From contig NZ_JAMZEL010000011.1 of assembly GCF_024158025.1 (NCBI RefSeq), forward strand, positions 1 to 64,000: a DNA stretch of 64,000 bases, read 5' to 3'. Source of the stretch: Runella salmonicolor. Its GTDB lineage: Bacteria > Bacteroidota > Bacteroidia > Cytophagales > Spirosomataceae. The notes below the pieces were generated by a model. The model ran no database searches and had not been told where the DNA came from. It was given only the letters and a program-made list of their open reading frames with translations. Shown here in pieces: positions 1-8,803 of this stretch (positions are counted from its first letter, which is position 1; each line of letters begins with the position of its first letter). A program made the translations under genes and the position numbers.

Positions 1-41
1 CGTTTATCGGGTAAGTTCATTCCCCTAAGATAATCAATACT

Positions 42-123
42 TGTGTATATACTTTAGGTGAGGACACAGACCACGGTGGAGGGTATCAAATTCGGCTAAA
101 AAAAATGTGTATATACTTTAGGT
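42..123 (+). repeat. 18-bp direct repeat pair next to a gene breakpoint
   Basis: The 18-mer TGTGTATATACTTTAGGT occurs at 42-59 and again at 106-123, with 46 bp between the copies. The second copy ends exactly where the recognisable sulfatase coding sequence starts (124). The flanks of the two copies differ, so identity stops at 18 bp. The 3' part TACTTTAG differs by one base from the Bacteroidota -7 box TAnnTTTG, so a promoter role is possible. A recombination or deletion scar is the other reading. Confidence 0.6.
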
Positions 124-1449
124 ATGCTCACAGGCCGAAATCCTTGGCAATTAGATGCCGCCATGAATCACTCCATATTTTTTCCCAATTATTTCAAAAC
201 CTATCCCGAAGTGCTTGATGAAAATGGCTATTTTGTGGGCTATACAGGTAAAGGCTATGCCCCCGGCAAAGCCTTTAAAGAAGACGGAAGCAAACGTGAG
301 ATATTGATTAAGGACTTTTCTGCTCACAAAACCACACCCCCTACCAAATACATTTCTAACAACGATTACGCAAGCAATTTTGGTGCGTTTTTGGAAGCAT
401 CCGATAAGAAACCTTGGGCTTTTTGGTTGGGTTTCACTGAGCCTCATCGGGCTTACGAATACGGCAGTGGTGTAGCCAAAGGTGGCAAAAAATTGGGAAT
501 GGTGGACAACATTCCCAAATACTATCCCGACTCTGATACCACTCGCAATGATTTACTCGATTATGCCATGGAAATTGAATACATGGATAGTCACATTGAA
601 AGAGTGCTGAAAATTCTCGAAGCGTCACGGCAATTAGAAAATACATTGATTGTTTTTACCTCCGACCACGGAATGCCCTTTCCAAGAGTAAAGGGAAATC
701 AATACCTCAATTCCAATAATGTCCCTTTTGCCGTGATGTGGAAAAAAGGTATTAAAAATGCGGGTAGAGTCGTAACCGACTACGTAAACATGACCGACCT
801 TGCACCTACGTTTCTGGAAGTGGCAGGCATCACTGTTCAAAAATCGGGTATGCGCCCCATCACTGGCAAAAGCTTAGTTCCTATTTTCAATGCTACAAAA
901 TCTGGACAAGTTGACGCTGCACGTAATTTTCAATTAGTAGGACAAGAACGCCACGATTTCGGCCGCCCCAAAGATGTGGGTTATCCCGTGCGGGGAATGC
1001 ATAAAAATGGGTTTTTGTACCTAAAAAACTATGAGCCCGACCGTTGGCCTGCTTGCAATCCCGAAACCGGCTACCTGAATTGCGATGGTGGACCTGTCAA
1101 AACTATGCTTTTGGATCATAGGCGTAAAGGGATAGATAAATATTTTTGGAAATTGTCGTTTGGCAAACGCCCTGCCGAAGAATTATATGATTTGTCAAAA
1201 GACCCCGATTGCATCAACAATTTGGCTCAAAACTCTAATTACCAATCGATTAAAAAATCAATGGAGCGAGAAATGGAAGCCAAGTTGTTGGCACAAGGCG
1301 ACCTCCGTATGCAAGGTTACGGTCACCTTTATGAGCAATATCCCGGGGCTGAAGTAAACGGCTTTTATGAGCGATTTATGAAAGGAGAGAAATTCAAATT
1401 GGGTTGGGTCAACGAAGGCGATTTTGAGAAAGAGGCGATAAAAGATTGA
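124..1449 (+). pseudogene. 5'-truncated sulfatase (heparan N-sulfatase-like, S1 family)
   Basis: The 441-residue reading frame begins MLTGRNPWQLDAAMNH. In S1 sulfatases this segment lies just after the catalytic CxPSR motif (CxPSRAAxLTGR), so the N-terminal part with the DD metal ligands and the formylglycine cysteine is missing. The frame upstream runs into a stop at 97-99 and shows no sulfatase sequence. The rest is well preserved: TSDHGMPFPR around residue 180 gives the second metal-binding site, followed by NVPFAVMWKKGI and the C-terminal subdomain with ELYDLSKDPDCINNL. The order of motifs resembles N-sulfoglucosamine sulfohydrolases. Without the catalytic cysteine it cannot be an active sulfatase. 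It is probably a recent ruin of the neighbouring glycan locus. Family is clear; the exact substrate is inference. Confidence 0.8.
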
Positions 1450-1487
1450 GAACTTAGACAATTATTCGACCTGAGCCTTTCGGCATA

Positions 1488-1706
1488 GTCTTTATCAATC
1501 GTAAATGTTATCCCATAAAAACACCGAAGGTATTTTATGAGCTTATGTTATTCATAGGCATTGCCATCGACTATTGGGCCCTATTTATGACCATCGGGAC
1601 TGAGCAATTTGGTACGAATTTATGAGCAAGGGCAGCTACCACCATTCCAAACATGATGCGCGCAACAATGGAATTGATGACAACGCTGTATTTTTTTGAA
1701 AAGTAA
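1488..1706 (+). pseudogene. MFS transporter C-terminal remnant with nonsense codon
   Basis: The frame starting at 1488 reads through IDYWALFMTIGTEQFGTNL and hits TGA at 1623-1625. It continues in the same frame as ARAATTIPNMMRATMEL to a natural TAA at 1704-1706. The joined segment resembles the conserved EQFGTNLRAT-ATTVPNxVR stretch found near the C-terminus of Bacteroidota major facilitator transporters. At the position expected to be arginine (CGA) there is TGA, a one-base change. The 5' part of the gene is gone: a stop lies at 1485-1487 and no earlier transporter sequence is visible. A terminator follows 30 bp later. I read this as the tail of a decayed sugar transporter belonging to the same glycan region. 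The family call rests on a motif recalled from memory. Confidence 0.55.
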
Positions 1707-1735
1707 TTTGATAGGTAGATAAAAGTGAATTTTAA

Positions 1736-1766
1736 AATCCCCGATAACTTATTTCGGGGATTTTTT
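1736..1766 (+). terminator. Rho-independent terminator
   Basis: Stem AATCCCCGA (1736-1744) pairs perfectly with TCGGGGATT (1754-1762) around a 9-nt loop, and a run of T follows. It sits 30 bp after the end of the MFS remnant and probably ended that gene before it decayed. It isolates the sigma-factor gene from upstream reading. Confidence 0.8.
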
Positions 1767-1853
1767 AGGTTGCATTAGGCCTCTTCTAAAAATGAGGCGT
1801 GTCTATAGGATGTTCTAAAAAAACAGCAGAATTAGAAAAGTTTAATTTTTTCC

Positions 1854-1861
1854 TACTTTTG
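1854..1861 (+). promoter_or_regulatory. Putative -7 box for the sigma-factor gene
   Basis: TACTTTTG matches the Bacteroidota primary-sigma -7 consensus TAnnTTTG exactly, 28 bp before the GTG start at 1890. No convincing -33 TTTG element lies 19-21 bp upstream, so the promoter may be weak or activator dependent. Confidence 0.45.
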
Positions 1862-1889
1862 TTGAATTAAATTCCTTATTCAGGACTCC

Positions 1890-2486
1890 GTGTTAAACGA
1901 AACAATTACCGATGAAACCCTTTGGCAGACGGTACTAGAAGGCAGTGAAACTGCTTTTGAGGTGTTGTATCGCAGGTATTTTCAAGTACTCTTTAGTTAC
2001 GGCAAACGTATTCATCCTGACGAAGATGCGGTAAACGATGCCATTCAAGACCTGTTTGTGGATATTTGGCGCAGTCGTCATTCGTTAAATCAGGCACAAT
2101 CGGTCAAGTTTTATATGATTCGTTCGCTGCGGCGAAAAATTCACCGCTCGCTCAAACCCGATTCTTTGCATGGGGAAGAATGGGAAAATGTACAGGAAGC
2201 TGTTTTACCGATGGAACCCTCACCCGAGTCTCTATTTACCCATGAAGAAGATACGTTGATTCAGTCCGAAAAATTAAATACTTGGTTGAGCCAATTACCC
2301 CCTCGTCAAAACGAGGCGCTTCTGCTGCGCTATTACCATAATTTTGAGTATTCAGAAATTGCCGACCTCCTTCACATCAAAGAACAAACCGCCCGAAACC
2401 TCGTTCAGAAGGCACTTCAAATACTACGCAAACTGGCTATCTTGTTGATTTTCATCATCGCACAAATTATTTTCCATTTTTTCTAA
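1890..2486 (+). CDS. ECF sigma-70 factor, FecI/Bacteroidota PUL type
   Basis: A 198-residue extracytoplasmic-function sigma factor. Region 2 lies at about residues 20-65 (FEVLYRRYFQVLFSYG, then AIQDLFVDIWRSR) and region 4 at about 130-180, with the helix-turn-helix NFEYSEIADLLHIKEQTARN. The C-terminus is a hydrophobic tail (LAILLIFIIAQII), common in Bacteroidota homologues. The start is GTG; no strong Shine-Dalgarno is seen, which is usual in this phylum. The gene is followed by a FecR anti-sigma factor and an STN-domain SusC, the standard arrangement for trans-envelope signalling in which binding of a glycan to SusC releases the sigma factor to transcribe the SusC/D operon. Sensing of a sulfated glycan is inferred from the sulfatases nearby. 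Confidence 0.9.
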   Translation: MLNETITDETLWQTVLEGSETAFEVLYRRYFQVLFSYGKRIHPDEDAVNDAIQDLFVDIWRSRHSLNQAQSVKFYMIRSLRRKIHRSLKPDSLHGEEWENVQEAVLPMEPSPESLFTHEEDTLIQSEKLNTWLSQLPPRQNEALLLRYYHNFEYSEIADLLHIKEQTARNLVQKALQILRKLAILLIFIIAQIIFHFF

Positions 2487-2495
2487 AATTTTTTT

Positions 2496-2526
2496 CAATA
2501 TGGGAGGTTGAAAACCTCCCATATTG
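2496..2526. repeat. Perfect 14-bp palindrome between sigma and anti-sigma genes
   Basis: CAATATGGGAGGTT (2496-2509) and AACCTCCCATATTG (2513-2526) are perfect reverse complements separated by GAA. The structure lies in the 91-bp gap between the sigma stop and the FecR start. Downstream there is no clean T-run (TCTCTTTC), so it is not a typical terminator. It could attenuate or stabilise the mRNA between the two genes, or be a protein-binding site. Confidence 0.75.
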
Positions 2527-2577
2527 TCTCTTTCTATGTAGAAGGGGAATAGTACAATTATTTCCAAAATAGTCACC

Positions 2578-3684
2578 ATGAAATATTCGCAATTCACCAC
2601 CAGCGATTTTATTGAAGATGCCAATTTTCGTCGATGGGTTCAAAACCCAACAACTGAATCCACGGCTTTTTGGGAAGATTTTATCCAACATTATCCCGAA
2701 AAAAAACAGGAGGTAACCGTTGCCCGAAATTTATTATTGACCCTAGAGGCGCAGGTGGAGGGCAGTTTCTCGACAAAAGCCAACGAAGATAGAGTGTTTC
2801 AGCAGATCCAGCAGCAAATCGGGGAAGAGCAGGAGGCTCCAATCCGTCGTCTACCCGTATGGATTCGGTGGGCAGCGGCGGCATCCGTCGTGTTGGTGAT
2901 GAGTTGGTGGCTTTTTAATCGTCCCACTCCTACTATTAAACTAACTTACGAAGTAAATCGTAAGCAGTCGGAGGTGGCTTTGTTGGAAAAAGTAAATGAT
3001 ACCTCCAAACCCATTCTTATTACCCTCGCCGATGGGAGTTCGATATTTCTAAGCCCAAAAAGCAAGATAAGTTATGCCAAAACCTTCAATGAGGGCAGTA
3101 AGCGTGAGGTATATTTGAGCGGAGAAGCGTTTTTTGAAGTGGCTAAAAATCCCAATAAACCGTTTTTTGTGTATGCCAATGAGTTGGTCACCAAAGTGCT
3201 GGGTACAAGTTTTAACATAAAGGCATTTCCCGAAGATAAAAACGTAGAAGTGAAAGTTCGTACGGGTCGAGTAGCCGTGGCAGTAGCGCCAAAAATCAGT
3301 AACCAACCATCCATCAGCACCCGGGAAGTTGAGGGGATTGTTCTATTGCCCAACCAACAGGCGGTCTTATCACGTCAGGAAATCCGATTGGTGAAGTCGT
3401 TGGTAGAGAATCCAACATTACTCAGTACCACCACCCCTACACCCATGCGGCACTCGTTTGTGTTTGAAGCGGCCCAAGCCTCTGATGTTTTCAATCTGAT
3501 TGAACAAGCTTACGGGATCGACATCGTATTTGATGAAGAGGTTTTTTCCAAGTGCCAGTTCACAGCCAATCTGACCGACGAGTCTCTCTACGAAAAACTG
3601 GATATTATCTGTAAAAGTATCGAAGCCAACTATCAGATTTTGGACGCCCAGATTATCATTTCGGGCAAAGGATGTCATTTATAA
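2578..3684 (+). CDS. FecR-family anti-sigma factor
   Basis: A 368-residue inner-membrane anti-sigma factor. The cytoplasmic N-terminal part (1-93) would hold the sigma factor. One transmembrane helix follows at about 94-113 (WIRWAAAASVVLVMSWWLF). The periplasmic FecR domain starts near 130 and includes LADGSSIFLSPKSKISY and REVYLSGEAFFEVAKN. The C-terminal STN-like DUF4974 region includes FEAAQASDVFNLIEQAYGI. Length and domain order are normal for Bacteroidota glycan-locus regulators. It should interact with the STN domain of the SusC encoded next. It is preceded by the strong palindrome at 2496-2526 and is probably co-transcribed with the sigma factor. Confidence 0.93.
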   Translation: MKYSQFTTSDFIEDANFRRWVQNPTTESTAFWEDFIQHYPEKKQEVTVARNLLLTLEAQVEGSFSTKANEDRVFQQIQQQIGEEQEAPIRRLPVWIRWAAAASVVLVMSWWLFNRPTPTIKLTYEVNRKQSEVALLEKVNDTSKPILITLADGSSIFLSPKSKISYAKTFNEGSKREVYLSGEAFFEVAKNPNKPFFVYANELVTKVLGTSFNIKAFPEDKNVEVKVRTGRVAVAVAPKISNQPSISTREVEGIVLLPNQQAVLSRQEIRLVKSLVENPTLLSTTTPTPMRHSFVFEAAQASDVFNLIEQAYGIDIVFDEEVFSKCQFTANLTDESLYEKLDIICKSIEANYQILDAQIIISGKGCHL

Positions 3685-3809
3685 TGTATTTTAAAACCAC
3701 TACACCCCAGGCCGAATGAAGTAAAAGAATACCTGATTCCCTTTCAAAAAACGAAGTCGGCAATGCACCACCATCACCGACTTCAAAAAAGCCCCTGTTA
3801 CGCTAATAA

Positions 3810-3828
3810 CATCTGAAAAAATCAGATG
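3810..3828 (+). other. Leader stem-loop before susC
   Basis: CATCTGA (3810-3816) pairs with TCAGATG (3822-3828) around AAAAA. It stands 46 bp before the chosen SusC start, inside a 190-bp leader that follows fecR. No T-run follows, so it is more likely an mRNA leader structure than a terminator. Function unknown. Confidence 0.5.
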
Positions 3829-3874
3829 CTGGGGTGTTTTGTCAAATTTTCGTCTAACAAAAACATTCAAATCT

Positions 3875-6800
3875 ATGAAAAAAAATTACGCTGCCCGGCA
3901 TTGGGCGGTAAAAATCATGCAATGGTCCTTTTTACACCTCTGTCTTGCCGTCATTTTTGCGAACGTTTCGTTTGCCTTTGATTCGGTGGCCCAAGAATTG
4001 CTTGAACGTCGTATTTCGATACAAGCCACCAATCAGAACATCAACTCGGTACTTTCCGAGATTGAAAAAATGGTCGAAGTAAAGTTTTCGTACAGCCCAA
4101 ATCTCATTCGAGCATCCCGCAAAATTACGGTAACGGCTTCCAATGAAAAACTTTCGGCGGTGTTGGAAAAACTGTTGACTCCCCAAAAATTGACCTACGA
4201 AATTGTCGGAAGGCAGATAATTCTCAAAAGGGAAACAACGGAAAAAATTCAAACAGGACAACTTGACCTCCCAAATGCATTTTCTCCGCCACTCGACCAA
4301 ACCATCACCGGCACCGTCACCGACGAAAACGGATCGGGTTTGCCGGGTGTAAGTATTTTGGTGAAGGGAACCCAGCGCGGTACTACGACCGATGCCAGTG
4401 GAAAGTATCGGCTTATACTCTCCGACAACAATGAAGTACTGGTGTTTTCGTTTGTGGGCTATCTTTCCCAAGAAATCACAATCGGCACTCAAACTACGCT
4501 GAATGTGTCGCTGAAACCCGACACCAAAGCGCTGGACGAGATTGTAGTAGTAGGTTATGGTACGCAAAAGAAGGCCAATTTAACAGGCTCAGTGGCTTCA
4601 ATTGACCAAAAATTTTTGGCAAACCGCCCCATTACCAACTCTTCGCAGGCTTTACAGGGCCTTTCGGGTGTATATGTTAACATGTCGAAAGGAAGGCCCG
4701 GGGCAGATGGCGCAACTATCCGGATTCGGGGAGTGGGCTCGTTTGGCACCAATAATAACCCGCTCATTCTGGTGGATGGCGTAGAATATAACTTGAGAGA
4801 CATCAACCCTGCTGATATAGAGAGCATTACGGTACTGAAAGATGCGGCCTCTTCGGCTATTTACGGCAATAGAGCCGCCAACGGAGTAGTATTGGTCAAA
4901 ACCAGAGGTGGCGAAAAGGGAAAATTCAAAGTGGATTACAACATGTACGCAGGCTACCAAGAGGCCACTACCTTCCCGGATGCCGTCTCTGATGCTGTAC
5001 AATACATGGAAGGCAAAAACTTGGCATTACAAAATCAGGGTAGCCCCATAGAATATTCGCAGGCAATCATTGATGAATACAAATCGGGGACTGACCCGTA
5101 CATTTATGCCAACACAAATTGGTTTGATGTTATGTTTCGGAAAGCTGCTCAGCAGGAGCATAATCTTCGCTTTTCGGGTGGCAATGACCGTACAACGTTT
5201 GCTTTATCGCTGGGTTATCTCAACCAAGACGGCATTATGTTGGGGTCGGGCGCGAAACGCTATTCTATCAATACCAACATCGCCTCCGATGTGACAAAGT
5301 GGTTGAAAATAGGAGGCAACATCATCGCCAATTTTTGGGACTATCGCGAGTCGGCTTACACCGCCGACGAAGGTAATGGCGAAGGCGGATTGATGGGGCT
5401 TATTTATCGGGGCTTACCAATGCAAGTGCCCCTTTTGGCCGATGGAAGCTACGCCGACCAGTGGATTCGTGTACCAGGTCATAATTTTTACCGTAATCCT
5501 TACGCGTTGGCATTTGAGGGTTTTCGCAAAAACACCAATTTCAGCGCCATTTTCAATTTCTTTGCCGAGGCGCAGTTGGCAAAAAACCTACGCTACAGAG
5601 TTACGATTGCTCCCAATTTTGGTTATGACGTTGAAAAATACAACAACCCAGTCATTGACCTAAAACATCCCAAAACAGGCGCAATAGCCCCTATGGGTAA
5701 TATTCCGATTCGGGGTGTAAGGCAGAGTCTGGCCGAAGCCCTGAGTTTGACCAATTTTCATACCCTCAATTGGAACAGAACTATTGGTAAAAGTGAACTC
5801 ACCGCATTGGGAGGTTTTAGCTTGGAAATGTTCAAAAACGGCAGCTTCAATGCGGGGAATCAGGGATATTTTGCCAACGAAATCTCTGAACTCATCGCGG
5901 GAAGTGCCAACCCCGTAGTGGGTGGTAACTCCACCCAATCACGACTTATGTCTTACTTTGGTCGTATCAATTATGTTTTCAATGACAAATATTTGTTAGA
6001 AACCAATTTCCGTTACGATGGCTCGTCGCGCTTTGCTCCCGATAAACGTTGGGGCTTTTTTCCCTCAATTTCGGCGGGATGGCGCATCAATGAAGAAGAA
6101 TTCATGAAAAACGTAAAACCGATTTCTAACCTCAAATTGCGTGCTTCTTGGGGGCAATTGGGCAGTCAGCCGCAACAATTGTTTGGATTCATAGAAGCCG
6201 TCACATCGGGAATAAATTACAATTACAATAATACCGTAGTAAGCGGTGGGGCAGTTACACAAATAGCCGAGCAAAATTTAACTTGGGAAACGACCACCAT
6301 GACGGATATTGGGCTTGATTTTGGGCTTTTTAACCAACGCTTGACGGGCGAGTTTGACTGGTTCAATAAAATCACCTCGGGTATTTTGCGTCAGGTGAAT
6401 ATTCCTCAACAAGTCGGCAACCTAATTGGGCCAGTGCGAAATATAGGCGAAGTTCAAAATAAAGGCATCGAGTTTACCCTCAACTGGCGTGATAAAATAG
6501 GCAAACTCAATTATAACCTCGGTGGTAACTTATTACAATTGTCCAACAATGTCTTGAACACAGGAGGTCAAAGAATATTCAATGGAAACCGGGTTATCTT
6601 TGAAGGCTCTCCGATTGACTCCTACTTTGGTTTACGCAGTATGGGCTACTTCCAGAATACCGACGAAATCAAAGCTGCCCCCTTTCAAAATACGGTCACT
6701 TTACCTGGCGACATTCGCTATGTTGATGTGAATGGGGATAATCGAGTGGATAACAACGACCGCGAAATCATCGGCAATACCATTCCAAAATACACCTACA

Positions 6801-7267
6801 GTTTTACATTTGGTGCCGACTATAAAGGCATTGATTTTTCCGCCTTCTTTCAAGGAGTGCAAGGGCTTCAAAACTACGTCAATGCCAACTTAGGATTCCC
6901 GTACCGCAATGGAGCAGGTGTCACCAAAGAATTCTTAACAGAATCGTGGACGGTCAATAACCCCAATGCGAAATATCCGCGATTGACCACGGCCAATGGG
7001 TATCCGCAAAACTTCCAAGTATCTGATTTTTGGATGAGAGACGCGTCTTACCTGCGATTGAAAAACATCCAATTAGGCTATACGATTCCTGACAAATTCA
7101 CTAAAAAACTGGGGATTAGCAGGTTAAGAGCCTTTGTAAACGGTCAAAACCTACTGACATTTGCAGATTTCACTTTGGGTGATCCGGAAAGAAATGCCGC
7201 CAATGAAGGAATCATTGCCTATCCCATTGCAAAAGTGGTGACTGGTGGTTTAAGCGTAACTTTTTAA
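3875..7267 (+). CDS. SusC/RagA-family TonB-linked outer-membrane transporter with STN domain
   Basis: The chosen ATG gives 1130 residues and a clean signal peptide (MKKNYAARHWAVKIMQW, ending near VSFAFDSVAQ). A TTG 36 bp upstream would only add a non-signal extension. Order: STN domain at about 45-115 (SIQATNQNINSVLSEIEKM), carboxypeptidase-regulatory-like domain at about 140-220 (ITGTVTDENGSGLPGVSILV), the SusC signature DEIVVVGYGTQKK, plug, and a 22-strand barrel ending in F. SusC proteins import oligosaccharides through the outer membrane with a SusD lid, powered by TonB. The STN domain marks it as a transducing transporter that signals to the FecR/sigma pair upstream. SusD starts 6 bp after its stop. 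The substrate is not readable from sequence; the sulfatases point to a sulfated polysaccharide. Confidence 0.95.
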   Translation: MKKNYAARHWAVKIMQWSFLHLCLAVIFANVSFAFDSVAQELLERRISIQATNQNINSVLSEIEKMVEVKFSYSPNLIRASRKITVTASNEKLSAVLEKLLTPQKLTYEIVGRQIILKRETTEKIQTGQLDLPNAFSPPLDQTITGTVTDENGSGLPGVSILVKGTQRGTTTDASGKYRLILSDNNEVLVFSFVGYLSQEITIGTQTTLNVSLKPDTKALDEIVVVGYGTQKKANLTGSVASIDQKFLANRPITNSSQALQGLSGVYVNMSKGRPGADGATIRIRGVGSFGTNNNPLILVDGVEYNLRDINPADIESITVLKDAASSAIYGNRAANGVVLVKTRGGEKGKFKVDYNMYAGYQEATTFPDAVSDAVQYMEGKNLALQNQGSPIEYSQAIIDEYKSGTDPYIYANTNWFDVMFRKAAQQEHNLRFSGGNDRTTFALSLGYLNQDGIMLGSGAKRYSINTNIASDVTKWLKIGGNIIANFWDYRESAYTADEGNGEGGLMGLIYRGLPMQVPLLADGSYADQWIRVPGHNFYRNPYALAFEGFRKNTNFSAIFNFFAEAQLAKNLRYRVTIAPNFGYDVEKYNNPVIDLKHPKTGAIAPMGNIPIRGVRQSLAEALSLTNFHTLNWNRTIGKSELTALGGFSLEMFKNGSFNAGNQGYFANEISELIAGSANPVVGGNSTQSRLMSYFGRINYVFNDKYLLETNFRYDGSSRFAPDKRWGFFPSISAGWRINEEEFMKNVKPISNLKLRASWGQLGSQPQQLFGFIEAVTSGINYNYNNTVVSGGAVTQIAEQNLTWETTTMTDIGLDFGLFNQRLTGEFDWFNKITSGILRQVNIPQQVGNLIGPVRNIGEVQNKGIEFTLNWRDKIGKLNYNLGGNLLQLSNNVLNTGGQRIFNGNRVIFEGSPIDSYFGLRSMGYFQNTDEIKAAPFQNTVTLPGDIRYVDVNGDNRVDNNDREIIGNTIPKYTYSFTFGADYKGIDFSAFFQGVQGLQNYVNANLGFPYRNGAGVTKEFLTESWTVNNPNAKYPRLTTANGYPQNFQVSDFWMRDASYLRLKNIQLGYTIPDKFTKKLGISRLRAFVNGQNLLTFADFTLGDPERNAANEGIIAYPIAKVVTGGLSVTF

Positions 7268-7273
7268 CTTAAA

Positions 7274-8785
7274 ATGAAATTCGACATGAGAAAATATATA
7301 ATTGTAGCCCTTACGGTGGTTATGGGCAGTTGTTCCGATTTTTTAGATGTATCACCATCCGACAGACTGATACAAGTGGACTTTTGGAAAACCCGCCAAC
7401 ACGCTGAAGCGGCACTCGTAGGCACTTATAATGCACTTTTAAACGGCAATATATATGGAGGAGTAGCCATGATTGCGATGGAAGCCGCTACCCCCAATGC
7501 TTTCACCTATAACAATACCGGAGGGGGTGGTTTTATTGCCCAAGGCATTCATGATGCCGCCAACAATGGTATTATCAATAACAAATGGGGCGCTTGCTAC
7601 GTGGGTATTGGTCGGGCCAATACTTTACTGAGTAATATTGGTGGAATAACCATGGATGAAACCACAAAGAAACGATATACTGCCGAAGCAAAATTCTTGA
7701 GGGCTTTATTTTATCATGATCTCTGGCTGTATTATGGCGGTGTGCCTTTGATTTTAGAAACACCTAATTTAGAAAAACAGGGAACATTGCCCCGCAACAA
7801 AGCCGACGAAGTCTATGCTCAAATCATCAAAGACTGTGATGAAGCCGTAGCTGACTTACCCCAACTAGGCACCACCAAAGGTCATGCTGCCAAAGGTGCC
7901 GCGTTTGCTTTAAAAGCGCGAACCATGCTGTATAAAGGCGATTTTCAGGGAGCAGCAGCAGCGGCCAAACAAATCATTGATGGCAAATCTTATACGCTAT
8001 TCGCCGATTATCGTGAGCTGTTTCAATTAGACAAAGAAGGAAATTCAGAGGTCATATTTGACGTACAGTTTAAAAACCCCGAGTTTACTCATTCTATGGA
8101 CATTACCTTTACTGATTTCAATTCGATAGCTCCCCTACCCGATTTACTCAATGATTATTACATGACTGATGGTTTGCCCGCGTCTCAATCAAAGCTCTTT
8201 GATCCTAAAAAGCCCTACGACAACCGTGACCCCCGCCTGAATCAAACCAATATACTCCCCAGTACTACTTTTAGAGCCAAAACGGTCCTTGCCAATACCT
8301 TTGGTTTTACGGGTATCGGACAAAAAAAATATACTGTTTATAAAGACAATGAAGATAGGGCTACCATTGCCGAAGGGCAGTCAGAATTGAATTACATGGT
8401 TTTTCGCTATGCGGATGTATTACTGATGTTTGCAGAAGCGCAAAACGAGGTGGCAGGACCCAGCCAAGCCGTATATGATGCTTTGAACCTTATCCGCAAA
8501 CGTGCCGGTATGCCCAATTTTCCTACGGGTCTGACCAAAGAACAAATGCGTGCTGAAATACGCCACGAAAGGCGCATTGAGTTGGCTGGAGAGGGTCTTT
8601 ATTACCACGATATTCGTCGCTGGGGTACGGCCGAGAAAGTAATGAATACCGATATTTTTAATTTTGCCGGCGGTAAAATCGGTACCAGAAAATTTAACAA
8701 AGACCGCGATTATTTGTGGCCTGTTCCCACGGTGGTATTGCAAAATAATACCTCCTTAGAACAGAATCCGGGCTATGGTAAGTAA
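7274..8785 (+). CDS. SusD/RagB-family glycan-binding lipoprotein
   Basis: A 503-residue surface lipoprotein. The signal peptide has the lipobox VVMGSCSDFLDV, so the mature N-terminus is the lipidated Cys20. An internal ATG at 7286 (MRKYIIVAL) would give a tighter signal peptide and may be the true start. The SusD-like N-terminal domain spans roughly 20-220 with TPR-like helices (AKFLRALFYHDLWLYYGGVPL). The C-terminal RagB/SusD domain includes NYMVFRYADVLLMFAEAQNE and ELAGEGLYYHDIRRWG, both very typical. It lies 6 bp after susC and 18 bp before the sulfatase gene, so all three are probably one transcript. It forms the lid over the SusC barrel and captures glycan at the cell surface. Confidence 0.95.
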   Translation: MKFDMRKYIIVALTVVMGSCSDFLDVSPSDRLIQVDFWKTRQHAEAALVGTYNALLNGNIYGGVAMIAMEAATPNAFTYNNTGGGGFIAQGIHDAANNGIINNKWGACYVGIGRANTLLSNIGGITMDETTKKRYTAEAKFLRALFYHDLWLYYGGVPLILETPNLEKQGTLPRNKADEVYAQIIKDCDEAVADLPQLGTTKGHAAKGAAFALKARTMLYKGDFQGAAAAAKQIIDGKSYTLFADYRELFQLDKEGNSEVIFDVQFKNPEFTHSMDITFTDFNSIAPLPDLLNDYYMTDGLPASQSKLFDPKKPYDNRDPRLNQTNILPSTTFRAKTVLANTFGFTGIGQKKYTVYKDNEDRATIAEGQSELNYMVFRYADVLLMFAEAQNEVAGPSQAVYDALNLIRKRAGMPNFPTGLTKEQMRAEIRHERRIELAGEGLYYHDIRRWGTAEKVMNTDIFNFAGGKIGTRKFNKDRDYLWPVPTVVLQNNTSLEQNPGYGK

Positions 8786-8803
8786 AAAAGTAATCCCAAT
8801 AAT

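Noticed and set aside
42..123. CRISPR array
   Set aside because: Only two 18-bp copies with one 46-bp gap at the window edge, repeats too short, and no cas genes nearby.
3932..4567. 211-codon antisense frame within susC
   Set aside because: It lies across the STN and carboxypeptidase-like domains of SusC and has no features of its own.
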